Shown: positions 14,659 to 20,082 of the stretch, piece by piece
Numbering within the stretch: the first letter of the stretch is position 1
How the letters are laid out: each line of letters opens with the position of its first letter
Virus record (IMG/VR): IMGVR_UViG_3300045996_000314
Coordinates: 1 to 20,082 of that record
Reading direction: 5' to 3' (one strand)
Length of the DNA stretch: 20,082 bases
DNA from: a virus
Notes under the pieces: model-generated
What the model was told of the DNA's origin: nothing
Database searches by the model: none
The model's input: only the letters and a program-made list of their open reading frames with translations
Program-made: the position numbers and the translations under genes

Positions 14659-14666
14659 CGCTTGCC
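14645..14666 (-). repeat. Gene-junction repeat, copy A2 (partner 14373-14394)
   Basis: Same junction element at the start of the helix-turn-helix gene, 272 bases upstream in transcription. One base differs, changing Ser to Ile at codon 2. Confidence 0.88.
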
Positions 14667-14915
14667 CTCGTTTTCGAGTTCGCCGGGGTCCAAAAACAGA
14701 TTCCGCAGCACTTCGTACGATGCCGCCGGGTCGTCACGCGGCACGATCTCGTCAATCACTGCGCGCCGATCATGGAGGCCATTCACGAGCACAATGGGCA
14801 TAGTGGCCGGCGTGTCGAGGAAGAGCCGGCCACCGTCCCACCGGGCGACCGCGCCCCGCTCCAACGCTCGACGGAGCAGGGTGCGTGCGGCGGCGACGTC
14901 CGGCGAGTGGATCAT
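14655..14915 (-). CDS. Hypothetical protein, 86 aa
   Basis: Starts MIHSPDVAAARTLLRRALER and includes a compact beta-like stretch (AVARWDGGRLFLDTPATMPIVLV is the centre). It ends ELENEGKR. No family is recognised. ATGA overlaps join it to the genes on both sides, and the GAGGCGGC sequence just before the start serves as SD. Its last codons, encoding GKR, belong to a junction repeat that recurs at the end of the next gene. Confidence 0.72.
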   Translation of the reverse strand: MIHSPDVAAARTLLRRALERGAVARWDGGRLFLDTPATMPIVLVNGLHDRRAVIDEIVPRDDPAASYEVLRNLFLDPGELENEGKR

Positions 14916-15214
14916 GCCGCCTCATCCTTCGTGCCCGTATGCCGGTCAATGGCGTTGATCAGCTCCCGCACGGCTGCCCGCTGGTCCTCAGTCATGTGGT
15001 CCGTCAGTGGCGCCCAGCAGCGCACCACGCCCCGCGCTGCCTCGACGAGTCGCCGGTTCTGCGCCGGCGTCCACGGGCGCGCCTGGTGCCGCTCAGTGGC
15101 GCACGCCTCGCACGTCATCGACCGCGCCGTTGTGCGGTAGCCGAGGCCAAACGAGTCGATCGGCAACTGGTGCCCGCAGACGTTACAGATGCGCGTCGGT
15201 CGTGGTGCGATCAT
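14912..15214 (-). CDS. Small zinc-ribbon protein, 100 aa
   Basis: Two CxxC pairs, C10-NV-C13 and C35-EA-C38, about 21 residues apart, are the layout of a zinc ribbon. The spacing and the following basic residues resemble the N-terminal ribbons that precede HNH or endonuclease VII domains in phages, but no HNH motif follows. The C-terminal half (about 48-93) is helical. ATG 15214 is preferred to the adjacent GTG 15217 because GGAGG is six bases from ATG but only three from GTG. The end encodes DEAA and supplies GATGAGG as SD for the next gene, with an ATGA overlap. A nucleic-acid-binding role is inferred. Confidence 0.78.
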   Translation of the reverse strand: MIAPRPTRICNVCGHQLPIDSFGLGYRTTARSMTCEACATERHQARPWTPAQNRRLVEAARGVVRCWAPLTDHMTEDQRAAVRELINAIDRHTGTKDEAA

Positions 15215-15443
15215 CACACGCCTCCGTGCCTTCGATCATCCGCTTCCATGTCGCCAAATCGAGCATGAATCTCGCCACGACGGCATCTTCGTATGGTGAG
15301 TCCAGGCCCAACGCCTCCGCCGCCTCAATCAAGCGGTAGGATGGCATCGACTTCAGGGTCGTGTTGAGTGATTGCAGCATGGCGCGTGCAAATGCTGTCG
15401 TCTCCGCGATGCGTGAACTGCGCGGCGGTCGTGGTGCGATCAT
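15183..15443 (-). CDS. Hypothetical protein, 86 aa
   Basis: ATGA overlap with the preceding gene and GGAGGA six bases before the ATG. Apart from its basic N-terminus MIAPRPPRSSR, the protein looks helical (FARAMLQSLNTTLKSM, YRLIEAAEALGL, ARFMLDLATWKRMI). No domain is recognised. Its first 25 bases, start codon included, match the first 25 bases of the next gene (start 15214) at 24 positions. It overlaps that gene by 32 bases. Confidence 0.75.
   Translation of the reverse strand: MIAPRPPRSSRIAETTAFARAMLQSLNTTLKSMPSYRLIEAAEALGLDSPYEDAVVARFMLDLATWKRMIEGTEACDDRTTTDAHL
15190..15214 (-). repeat. Start-region repeat, copy C2 (partner 15419-15443)
   Basis: The first 25 bases of the zinc-ribbon gene, 229 bases downstream of copy C1 with a single mismatch. 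Similarity stops sharply after codon 8. Confidence 0.92.
15419..15443 (-). repeat. Start-region repeat, copy C1 (partner 15190-15214)
   Basis: The first 25 bases of the 86-aa gene, ATG included. They match the first 25 bases of the zinc-ribbon gene at 24 positions and encode MIAPRPxR in both. Confidence 0.92.
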
Positions 15444-15760
15444 GCATTCCTCCGGCGAAGCCAATACGCAAAGCCTTCTGCCGTCACCGCCTCGCTGCTG
15501 TACAACGCGGCTCGGAGCTCGTATTCCCCATAGCCATCGAGCGTGAGCTTCGCGGCCTCTTTGATCCGATCGACCCCGTATCCGTCTCCGATCCATTCGA
15601 GAACGGTCGCTGTGCTAATAGCGACCGGTATGGCAATATCGTCGGCAAGGCGGAAGGCAGCTTCCGGGGAGACATGAAGGCGTTGCGCTGCTATTTCCGC
15701 AAGGCGCGTGCAGTCGAAGTTCCCGCCAATCATGAACGGTCCTGTATCCCGCTCAGTCAC
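15440..15760 (-). CDS. Hypothetical protein, 106 aa
   Basis: The GTG start overlaps the stop of the head morphogenesis gene (GTGA) and has GGAGGGG upstream. The protein begins MTERDTGPFMIGGNFDCTRL and is mainly helical, with a central segment ADDIAIPVAISTATVLEWIGDGYG and the end AEGFAYWLRRRNA. No family is recognised. A longer reading to 15835 overlaps the head gene deeply and has no better SD, so the GTG at 15760 is preferred. It is the first of eight small overlapping ORFs before the terminator at 13708-13743. Confidence 0.75.
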   Translation of the reverse strand: MTERDTGPFMIGGNFDCTRLAEIAAQRLHVSPEAAFRLADDIAIPVAISTATVLEWIGDGYGVDRIKEAAKLTLDGYGEYELRAALYSSEAVTAEGFAYWLRRRNA

Positions 15761-16788
15761 GCCGCCCCTCCATACTGTGCCACGATCAGGTCCAACGTCT
15801 CTCGACGGCTCATGTGCGCGTGCGCCAGCGTGCATAAGTCCATCGGATGGCTCGGGTAGCGCGGCACTTCGTTCGGCAGGTAAACGCCCCGTTCCATCCC
15901 CTCGCTACTGCGCCGCGCCTTGTCGTCGCATTCGTCGGGCTTTGGATGCCGTGCGCTCAGCATCCAGCGGACACCGACAACACCGGGAATGGTCCTGGCG
16001 CTCTCAATCGTCGCCTGTCCGTGGACGCGGGTGATCTCCGTGCGTGCCAGCCGTCGCGCCGCGCTCGAGCCATGCCCGCCACGCGGCTCCAATGTGAACA
16101 CGCCCTTGCGCTGGTCGAGGATGATCCGTCCGCTTGCCTCATAGCGCAGCGGCGCGTAGCGCGGGTCGAGGTACTGTTCGATGTCACGCGCCACCTTGAT
16201 CGCATCCTCACCACGCCGGATCGCCAGCCGCAGCCGTTCGTCGATGGCCCGCCGGTGTTCCCGCCCGATCTTCCAGACGCGATCACTCAGCCGGTAGCCG
16301 TCCGTCTGCACCCATCGCCGCTGTGGGTCGAACATGCGCGACCGTGCCAAACGTTCCGTGTCGACGTGCGGCCCGGTCAGCATCCGCACCACACGAAGGA
16401 ACGGGTCGGATTCACCGCCGCCGAACATCGCTCGAAACGTCACGCGCTGCCAGAGCATCGGGTCGCGCCGCTCGACGATGCTACGGACGCGCTGGATGGC
16501 GCGCAGGAACGGCCCCTCAGCCGCCGGTCCCGTCGCGCCGACGATGGCCAGGAAGAGCCGCGAGGTGAGCGCTGCCCGCTGCGTCAGGCCGAAGAAGCGG
16601 CCAAGCACACGGTCGAACAGGCGACGAACGCCGATGCGCCACTCCCACGTCAACGGCCTAGCGTCAAGCAGCGCGAACAGGCGCGCCACCTCGCCGGACA
16701 GGTCGCGGTAGACACCGTCGACGGCGGCGATGCCCCGCCGCACGAGGGCCGCGTGCTCGCGCTGCTCAGGCGTCAGGCGTGGCATCAT
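15757..16788 (-). CDS. Head morphogenesis / minor head protein (Mu gpF, SPP1 gp7 type)
   Basis: A 343-residue minor capsid protein that associates with the portal during head assembly. The C-terminal third carries the family signature: ARRLARTEITRVHGQA (about 245-260), then ARTIPGVVGVRWMLSARHPKPDECD and, near the end, GVYLPNEVPRYPSHPMDLC, with the His/Asp/Cys pattern typical of the Mu F-like domain. The N-terminal two thirds are helical and Arg-rich. Two consecutive ATGs occur; AAAAGGGG is four bases from the first (16788) and seven from the second (16785), so the second may be the real start. It follows the portal with only two tiny genes between, and its stop overlaps the next start as GTGA. 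Confidence 0.92.
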   Translation of the reverse strand: MMPRLTPEQREHAALVRRGIAAVDGVYRDLSGEVARLFALLDARPLTWEWRIGVRRLFDRVLGRFFGLTQRAALTSRLFLAIVGATGPAAEGPFLRAIQRVRSIVERRDPMLWQRVTFRAMFGGGESDPFLRVVRMLTGPHVDTERLARSRMFDPQRRWVQTDGYRLSDRVWKIGREHRRAIDERLRLAIRRGEDAIKVARDIEQYLDPRYAPLRYEASGRIILDQRKGVFTLEPRGGHGSSAARRLARTEITRVHGQATIESARTIPGVVGVRWMLSARHPKPDECDDKARRSSEGMERGVYLPNEVPRYPSHPMDLCTLAHAHMSRRETLDLIVAQYGGAA

Positions 16789-16890
16789 TCAACCCCTTTT
16801 GTGCTCGGTCAACGCCGCCCACCACACCACGCCATTAGCGGCAACGAGCACAACGACGATGACAAACGCCAGCCAATCAGGTAGCCCCAT
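16789..16890 (-). CDS. 33-aa single-span membrane peptide
   Basis: The peptide starts MGLPDWLAFVIVVVLVAANG and continues VVWWAALTEHKRG. Residues about 6-27 form one strongly hydrophobic, Val/Ala-rich segment flanked by Asp5 and a basic C-terminus, so a single transmembrane helix is predicted. ATG directly follows the TAG of the 62-aa gene, with GAGGAGG as SD eight bases upstream, and its TGA directly abuts the ATG of the head morphogenesis gene. A membrane peptide in the head operon could be a small holin-like or superinfection-related protein, but its size and lack of family features leave this open. Confidence 0.62.
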   Translation of the reverse strand: MGLPDWLAFVIVVVLVAANGVVWWAALTEHKRG

Positions 16891-16918
16891 CTATGCCGCC
16901 TCCTCGTCCTCGCCCTCG
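16891..16918 (-). repeat. Gene-end repeat, copy D1 (partner 17080-17107)
   Basis: End of the 62-aa gene, coding for EGEDEEAA-stop and containing GAGGAGG, the SD of the next gene. About 24 of 28 bases match the portal end. Confidence 0.8.
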
Positions 16919-17079
16919 ATCTCCATCGTTCCACGAAGCATCTTGGAGTACACGGGGCGAATCTTAGGAATCGGCAGGTTGTCCCATTCGGACGGCGCTG
17001 GCCGGAAGTCAAACGAACGCACGCCGGTCAACTCCCTGCCGTTGACCTGAACATGATCGGGGTTATAGCCCGTTGCCAT
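16891..17079 (-). CDS. 62-aa protein sharing its N-terminal motif with the major tail protein
   Basis: Small acidic protein beginning MATGYNPDHVQV and ending EGEDEEAA. The N-terminal GYNPDHVQV closely matches GYNLDHVQV at the start of the major tail protein (7743-8288), although the two genes are about 8.8 kb apart. The C-terminal EGEDEEAA repeats the end of the portal upstream. The ATG directly follows the portal TAG stop, and GAGGAGG eight bases upstream is a strong SD. No domain is recognised. Its position between portal and head morphogenesis protein suggests a head-related or accessory role, but nothing in the sequence proves that. Confidence 0.8.
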   Translation of the reverse strand: MATGYNPDHVQVNGRELTGVRSFDFRPAPSEWDNLPIPKIRPVYSKMLRGTMEIEGEDEEAA

Positions 17080-17107
17080 CTACGCCGCCTCCTCATCTTC
17101 GCCTTCG
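17080..17107 (-). repeat. Gene-end repeat, copy D2 (partner 16891-16918)
   Basis: End of the portal gene, coding for the same acidic tail and supplying the SD of the 62-aa gene. The two copies flank the 62-aa gene as direct repeats about 189 bases apart, exactly one gene length. Confidence 0.8.
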
Positions 17108-18483
17108 CCCTCGTCAGGCGACTCGAACGTGCTCACCATGCGCAGTGCCGCTTCCGTCTCGCGGCTCTTCTCGGCCAGGATCATCTTCACCTGATCGGTT
17201 TCGTAGCCCATCTCCCGGATAATCGCCTCGAACGGCATCCCGGCCCGCAGCTTGACCTCGGCGAGATCCCACTTGTCTTCTTCGGACATCGGCGCGGCCG
17301 GCTCCCAGTTGGTCCGCAGCTTGCCCGGCTCGACGGGCTGCCCCTGCAAGCGCAGTCCGTAGCTGACGGCCTCGCTCCACGTCCAGCCGAACGCCCGCTG
17401 CCGGTCGACGATCTTCGCGACGAACGGCGCCTCTGCCGTCCTGAGCGCCCGCCCGCTTGGGAAACCGCCGCTCATCTCGAGGTAATGCACCGGCACCTTC
17501 GAAACCCTGGCGACGCATTTGTCGATGAAGTCGGCGACGGTGATGTACTTCGCAATATCCGCCGCCGCGAACTCGCCGAACGTCGGCGTCTTGTCTTCGC
17601 CCGGCCGACTGAAGAGCAGCATGATCCGGTCGATGCCGGCCTGCACCCGTTGCAGCGACACTTCGCTCAGCGGGTCGGACATGTCCGCGTCGGTGATGAC
17701 CTTCTGCGGGAACGCCGCGAACTCGTTGGCGAGGAGCATGTTGATATAGGTCTGATTGAGCGCGTTCTGGAGCGGGATCACGTCGCGCAGTTCGCTCCGC
17801 CCGTACTGGCCCGTGCGCGCATTGTTGCCGAAGTGGAACACGGGCACCGTGTCAGGGACGGCGAGTGGAATCGACCAACTCTGCTCACCGTCCTCGGTGT
17901 ACTGCTCAAAGGCATTCGGCGTCGTCGGCATGCCGCTCGGCGCCCGGTTGCGCGTGATGTATTTCTCGATGCGATTGGGCCAGTAGAGGTTCAGCCGCAG
18001 ATAGTCGTCGTCGATCTTCCATGCCTTTGCGGCGAGCTCGCGCTGCCCCGGCCGCTCGGTCGAGTAGCGCACGCGGATGTGCCGCGCCTCGTTCGGCCAG
18101 ACGTTGATGCGTCCGGTGAGTGGATCCGTCTCGACGATCACGTAGCCATCGCCGATGCCCATCGCCTCGGCCTCGACCTCGCCTTCGCGCACGTCCAGCT
18201 GATTCCCGTCCCACAAGTCCTGCGCCTGTTGGCTCAGGGCGTCGCTGTCCGCGCCGAACCCGGCCACCTGCAGGCGGTCGGTGTGCGCGTCAACGACAGA
18301 GCCGCAGCGGTTGTAGGCGAAGGCGGCGAAGGTCGCGCCGAACGTGCTCTCGAACTTCGGCGTCGCGAAGGCGAGTTGATGGACGCCACTGACGTAGCGA
18401 TCATACAGGTCGTACCGCTGCGCCTGGATCGTGTCACGAAAGGAGGTGACGGCCCACTTGAGCGGATCAAACGTTGGCGGCAT
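17080..18483 (-). CDS. Portal protein (SPP1 gp6-like)
   Basis: Forms the dodecameric ring at the capsid vertex through which DNA is packaged and ejected, and it docks the terminase. The 467-residue length fits SPP1/HK97-type portals. The stretch around YGRSELRDVIPLQNALNQ (middle of the protein), followed by INMLLANEFAAFPQKVI, is the stem/clip-preceding region typical of the Gp6-like portal family. The protein ends in an acidic tail, EGEGEDEEAA. The ATG at 18483 was chosen over a longer frame because CAGGAGAG lies six bases upstream and the longer version (35 extra residues, Cys/Arg rich) reads as shadow sequence. The codons of the acidic tail form the GAGGAGG SD of the next gene. It lies between terminase and head morphogenesis protein, the standard order. 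Confidence 0.95.
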   Translation of the reverse strand: MPPTFDPLKWAVTSFRDTIQAQRYDLYDRYVSGVHQLAFATPKFESTFGATFAAFAYNRCGSVVDAHTDRLQVAGFGADSDALSQQAQDLWDGNQLDVREGEVEAEAMGIGDGYVIVETDPLTGRINVWPNEARHIRVRYSTERPGQRELAAKAWKIDDDYLRLNLYWPNRIEKYITRNRAPSGMPTTPNAFEQYTEDGEQSWSIPLAVPDTVPVFHFGNNARTGQYGRSELRDVIPLQNALNQTYINMLLANEFAAFPQKVITDADMSDPLSEVSLQRVQAGIDRIMLLFSRPGEDKTPTFGEFAAADIAKYITVADFIDKCVARVSKVPVHYLEMSGGFPSGRALRTAEAPFVAKIVDRQRAFGWTWSEAVSYGLRLQGQPVEPGKLRTNWEPAAPMSEEDKWDLAEVKLRAGMPFEAIIREMGYETDQVKMILAEKSRETEAALRMVSTFESPDEGEGEDEEAA

Positions 18484-18832
18484 GTGCTTCTCTCCTGAGT
18501 CTACGCACCGTCCGCCACGCCTCAAAGCGATACGCCAGTCGCACCAACCACGGCACGCGGTATCGACGCCAAATGCGCTCACGCTCAACGTCTGTGAGCG
18601 TAGGATTCCGGTAGGATTCTTTGAGCAATCCTTCTCGCAGATACTCAGCCCGTCGGTCCGGCGTCACAGCGCCTTTCTCCAGCAAGAGCGCAAGCAGCCC
18701 GTCCATGTATGGCTGGCCGGAGCGATAAGCCTTCTCGGCAATCTCAACTTGCTCACGAAGCACCATAAGCGGGTAGCCATCGCCACGCTTCGGAAGCGGC
18801 ACCATCTCGGTCCGCTCTAAGGTTGGCGGCAT
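18467..18832 (-). CDS. Hypothetical protein, 121 aa
   Basis: A charged, apparently helical protein with a basic C-terminal third rich in Arg (RIWRRYRVPWLVRLAYRFEA and RTVRRLRREA). No family is recognised. AAGGAG nine bases before the ATG is a strong SD. The 3' end overlaps the portal gene by 17 bases. The first codons, ATGCCGCCAAC, are identical to those of the downstream portal gene, so both proteins start MPPT. Its place between large terminase and portal is one where phages often carry extra small genes. The coding call is firm from context; the role is unknown. Confidence 0.75.
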   Translation of the reverse strand: MPPTLERTEMVPLPKRGDGYPLMVLREQVEIAEKAYRSGQPYMDGLLALLLEKGAVTPDRRAEYLREGLLKESYRNPTLTDVERERIWRRYRVPWLVRLAYRFEAWRTVRRLRREAHAANV

Positions 18833-18922
18833 CTACGTCGTCTCCTTACGCGGCGCCAGAATGGTGTACTGAAAACACGCTGCAAGAGTTACGGCATCCA
18901 CCCGCTCCACGTGATGATTCAT
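18833..18922 (-). CDS. 29-residue hypothetical ORF between terminase and the next gene
   Basis: A very short ORF starting MNHHVERVDAV and ending APRKETT. Its ATG overlaps the terminase stop as ATGA and is preceded by GGTGAGGAG six bases upstream, a good SD. Its TAG stop directly abuts the ATG of the 121-aa gene, and the SD of that gene (AAGGAG) lies inside it. The exact fit into the 90-base space argues for translation, either as a peptide or as a coupling leader. No domain is recognised, and a function cannot be assigned. A single sequence cannot exclude that it is spacer. Confidence 0.5.
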   Translation of the reverse strand: MNHHVERVDAVTLAACFQYTILAPRKETT

Positions 18923-20082
18923 CACAGACTCCTCACCAGACCGCCCCGCTGCGGCGGCGTGGCGAGCCGCATCACCGCGTAGCGCAACGGGTCCATTGCG
19001 TGGTCGTGTTCCTTCTTCGGTAAGTCGCTCACCGTGGGATTCTTCGGATATGCATAGGACTCGAACTCGTTGATCGTGTTCTTGCAGCCGGGGTCGATGG
19101 TGAGCAAGCACCGTCGCAACACGTCGCGCACGCGGGCGATGCCCTCCGGCACCCGCGCCGCCTCCGCCTTCTCCGCACGAAAGCCGAGCCGCTTCCAGTC
19201 CTTGATGTAGTCCGCCGCCGATGGGTCAACAACCACCGTCTGTCCCGGTTCAAGTTCGTGGGCAACGGTGTTCACGATCTCGGTTGACGACAACTCCGGT
19301 CGATACAGTTCGCGCTCGACATGGATCCTGTCGCCAGCATATCGGATGGTCAAAACGCATGTTGGGTTGCTCGAGCCGACGTCCACACCTGCCAACTTGC
19401 CCCACCCCGTCGTGTCTACGCGCATAACGTGGAGCTCACGGCTGAACTCCTTGTACACCGCACCCTCGACCGACGCCCACTTGCCCTCGAAGAGCCGCTC
19501 GTACTGCGCGCCACTGAGATCCGCAAGAACGCCCTGCACATAGGCACGGCCCGCGCCGGTCCAGTCGCCGCGCCGGTAGTCCCACATCTCCGGGTTATCG
19601 ACGTGCCGACTGAGCAGGCGCACACGTCGTTCGGTGGCCTCATCAGCGGGCGGAAAGCGGAGATTGAGCCAGTGGGCGCTTGGGCCGGGGTTGCAGTCGC
19701 CGAGGATTTGATGGAATGGCAGCTTGCCGTTGCGCAGCCGCGACGTGAGCGTTTCCCAATCGGCTTCAGTCAGGTCGGTTGCCTCGTTGACGTAGACGAG
19801 GTCGTACTGACCCGACAGCACCTTGCTCTCGCTGTCCATGCCGCCGGTGACGATCACGCTGCCGGTATCCAGGTACCGAAACTCGTGCGCACTCATCGCC
19901 GAGCCGCCGTGTGGCTTGACCCTGAAGTCACCGCTCTTCAGCACGCGGTCGGTGTACGTGACCATCGCCGTTGCGACGAGATCCGTGTTGCGCTTGCGGA
20001 GCATGAGCAGACGCGCATCGTGGTAGTCCAAGGCGAGGGAGTGTAGCCGCCAGAGACAGGCAAGTGTCTTGCCCGTACCAGC
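18922..20082 (-). CDS. Phage terminase large subunit (5' end outside window)
   Basis: ATP-driven DNA-packaging motor and headful or cos nuclease. The frame is open to the window edge, so the N-terminus is missing; 386 residues are visible. The first visible residues are AGTGKT, a Walker A P-loop. A Walker B-like LVYVNEA lies near visible residues 95-101, with Asn before the catalytic-type Glu. GDCNPGPSAHWL near 128-139 fits the ATPase coupling region. The RNase H-like nuclease follows, with acidic residues in LAGVDVG (D234), VVVDPSAADY (D286) and HDHAMDPLRYA (D360, D364). This order matches the PBSX/Terminase_3-6 type. The TGA stop overlaps the ATG of the next ORF (ATGA). No small terminase is in the window; it should lie upstream, beyond 20082. 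An apparent TTG start at 20031 is only an internal Leu codon, because the P-loop lies upstream of it in frame. Confidence 0.96.
   Translation of the reverse strand, partial: AGTGKTLACLWRLHSLALDYHDARLLMLRKRNTDLVATAMVTYTDRVLKSGDFRVKPHGGSAMSAHEFRYLDTGSVIVTGGMDSESKVLSGQYDLVYVNEATDLTEADWETLTSRLRNGKLPFHQILGDCNPGPSAHWLNLRFPPADEATERRVRLLSRHVDNPEMWDYRRGDWTGAGRAYVQGVLADLSGAQYERLFEGKWASVEGAVYKEFSRELHVMRVDTTGWGKLAGVDVGSSNPTCVLTIRYAGDRIHVERELYRPELSSTEIVNTVAHELEPGQTVVVDPSAADYIKDWKRLGFRAEKAEAARVPEGIARVRDVLRRCLLTIDPGCKNTINEFESYAYPKNPTVSDLPKKEHDHAMDPLRYAVMRLATPPQRGGLVRSL

Noticed and set aside
15847-16884. 345-codon plus-strand frame
   Set aside because: Antisense to the head morphogenesis gene; rich in Arg, His and Pro without any domain.
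17053-18498. 481-codon open frame on the plus strand
   Set aside because: Exactly antisense to the portal gene, with the same shadow composition; the minus-strand portal is clearly recognisable.
18833-19111. 92-codon minus-strand frame over the end of terminase
   Set aside because: Its first 63 codons are out of frame inside the terminase nuclease domain; only the last 29 codons, with their own SD and ATGA, were kept as a possible small gene.
18922-20082. Asn instead of Asp before the Walker B-like Glu of terminase as evidence of inactivation
   Set aside because: The catalytic-type Glu, the P-loop and all nuclease acids are present; variation at the preceding residue occurs in Terminase_3-type proteins, so activity loss is not supported.

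Overview
The window is part of a tailed-phage genome (free phage or prophage) with a siphovirus-type late module. Every supportable gene is on the minus strand, so transcription runs from position 20082 toward 1. The DNA is GC-rich. Genes are packed end to end, with ATGA, GTGA, TGATG, TAGTG or TAG-ATG junctions and Shine-Dalgarno (SD) sequences lying inside the preceding gene. No tRNA, integrase, lysogeny gene or bacterial housekeeping gene is visible, so the host cannot be named. A high-GC bacterium, such as an actinobacterium or a member of Chloroflexota, would fit but is a guess.

In transcription order: (1) packaging and portal, 20082-15757: large terminase (5' end cut off by the window), two small ORFs, SPP1-type portal, a 62-aa protein, a 33-aa membrane peptide, and a Mu gpF / SPP1 gp7-type head morphogenesis protein. 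(2) An accessory block, 15760-13807: eight very small overlapping ORFs, including a zinc-ribbon protein, a sigma-region-4-like helix-turn-helix protein with a CxxCxGxG motif, and a protein with a near-classical C2H2 zinc finger. (3) A strong intrinsic terminator at 13708-13743 with a possible competing antiterminator pairing. The surrounding 13677-13806 is the only gene-free gap over 100 bases. (4) Head module, 13676-10669: scaffold, HK97-fold major capsid protein, probable decoration protein, small ORFs and a probable head-tail connector. (5) Neck and tail, 10669-1: head closure, gp10-like tail completion, tail terminator, three unassigned ORFs, major tail protein, two tail assembly chaperone frames apparently joined by a +1 frameshift, a 1769-residue tape measure protein, and an Ig-like tail protein running off the window start.

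The most unusual feature is a set of short repeats placed exactly on gene junctions. Neighbouring small genes share SD, start codon and first codons as near-identical DNA (21/22, 17/17 and 24/25 matches). Other junctions reuse a GAGGCGGC element that encodes the end of one protein and the SD of the next. A separate case is a 9-residue N-terminal motif (GYNxDHVQV) shared by the 62-aa protein and the major tail protein, with mostly synonymous differences, which suggests peptide-level conservation. All family assignments come from reading motifs and gene order; no database search was run.
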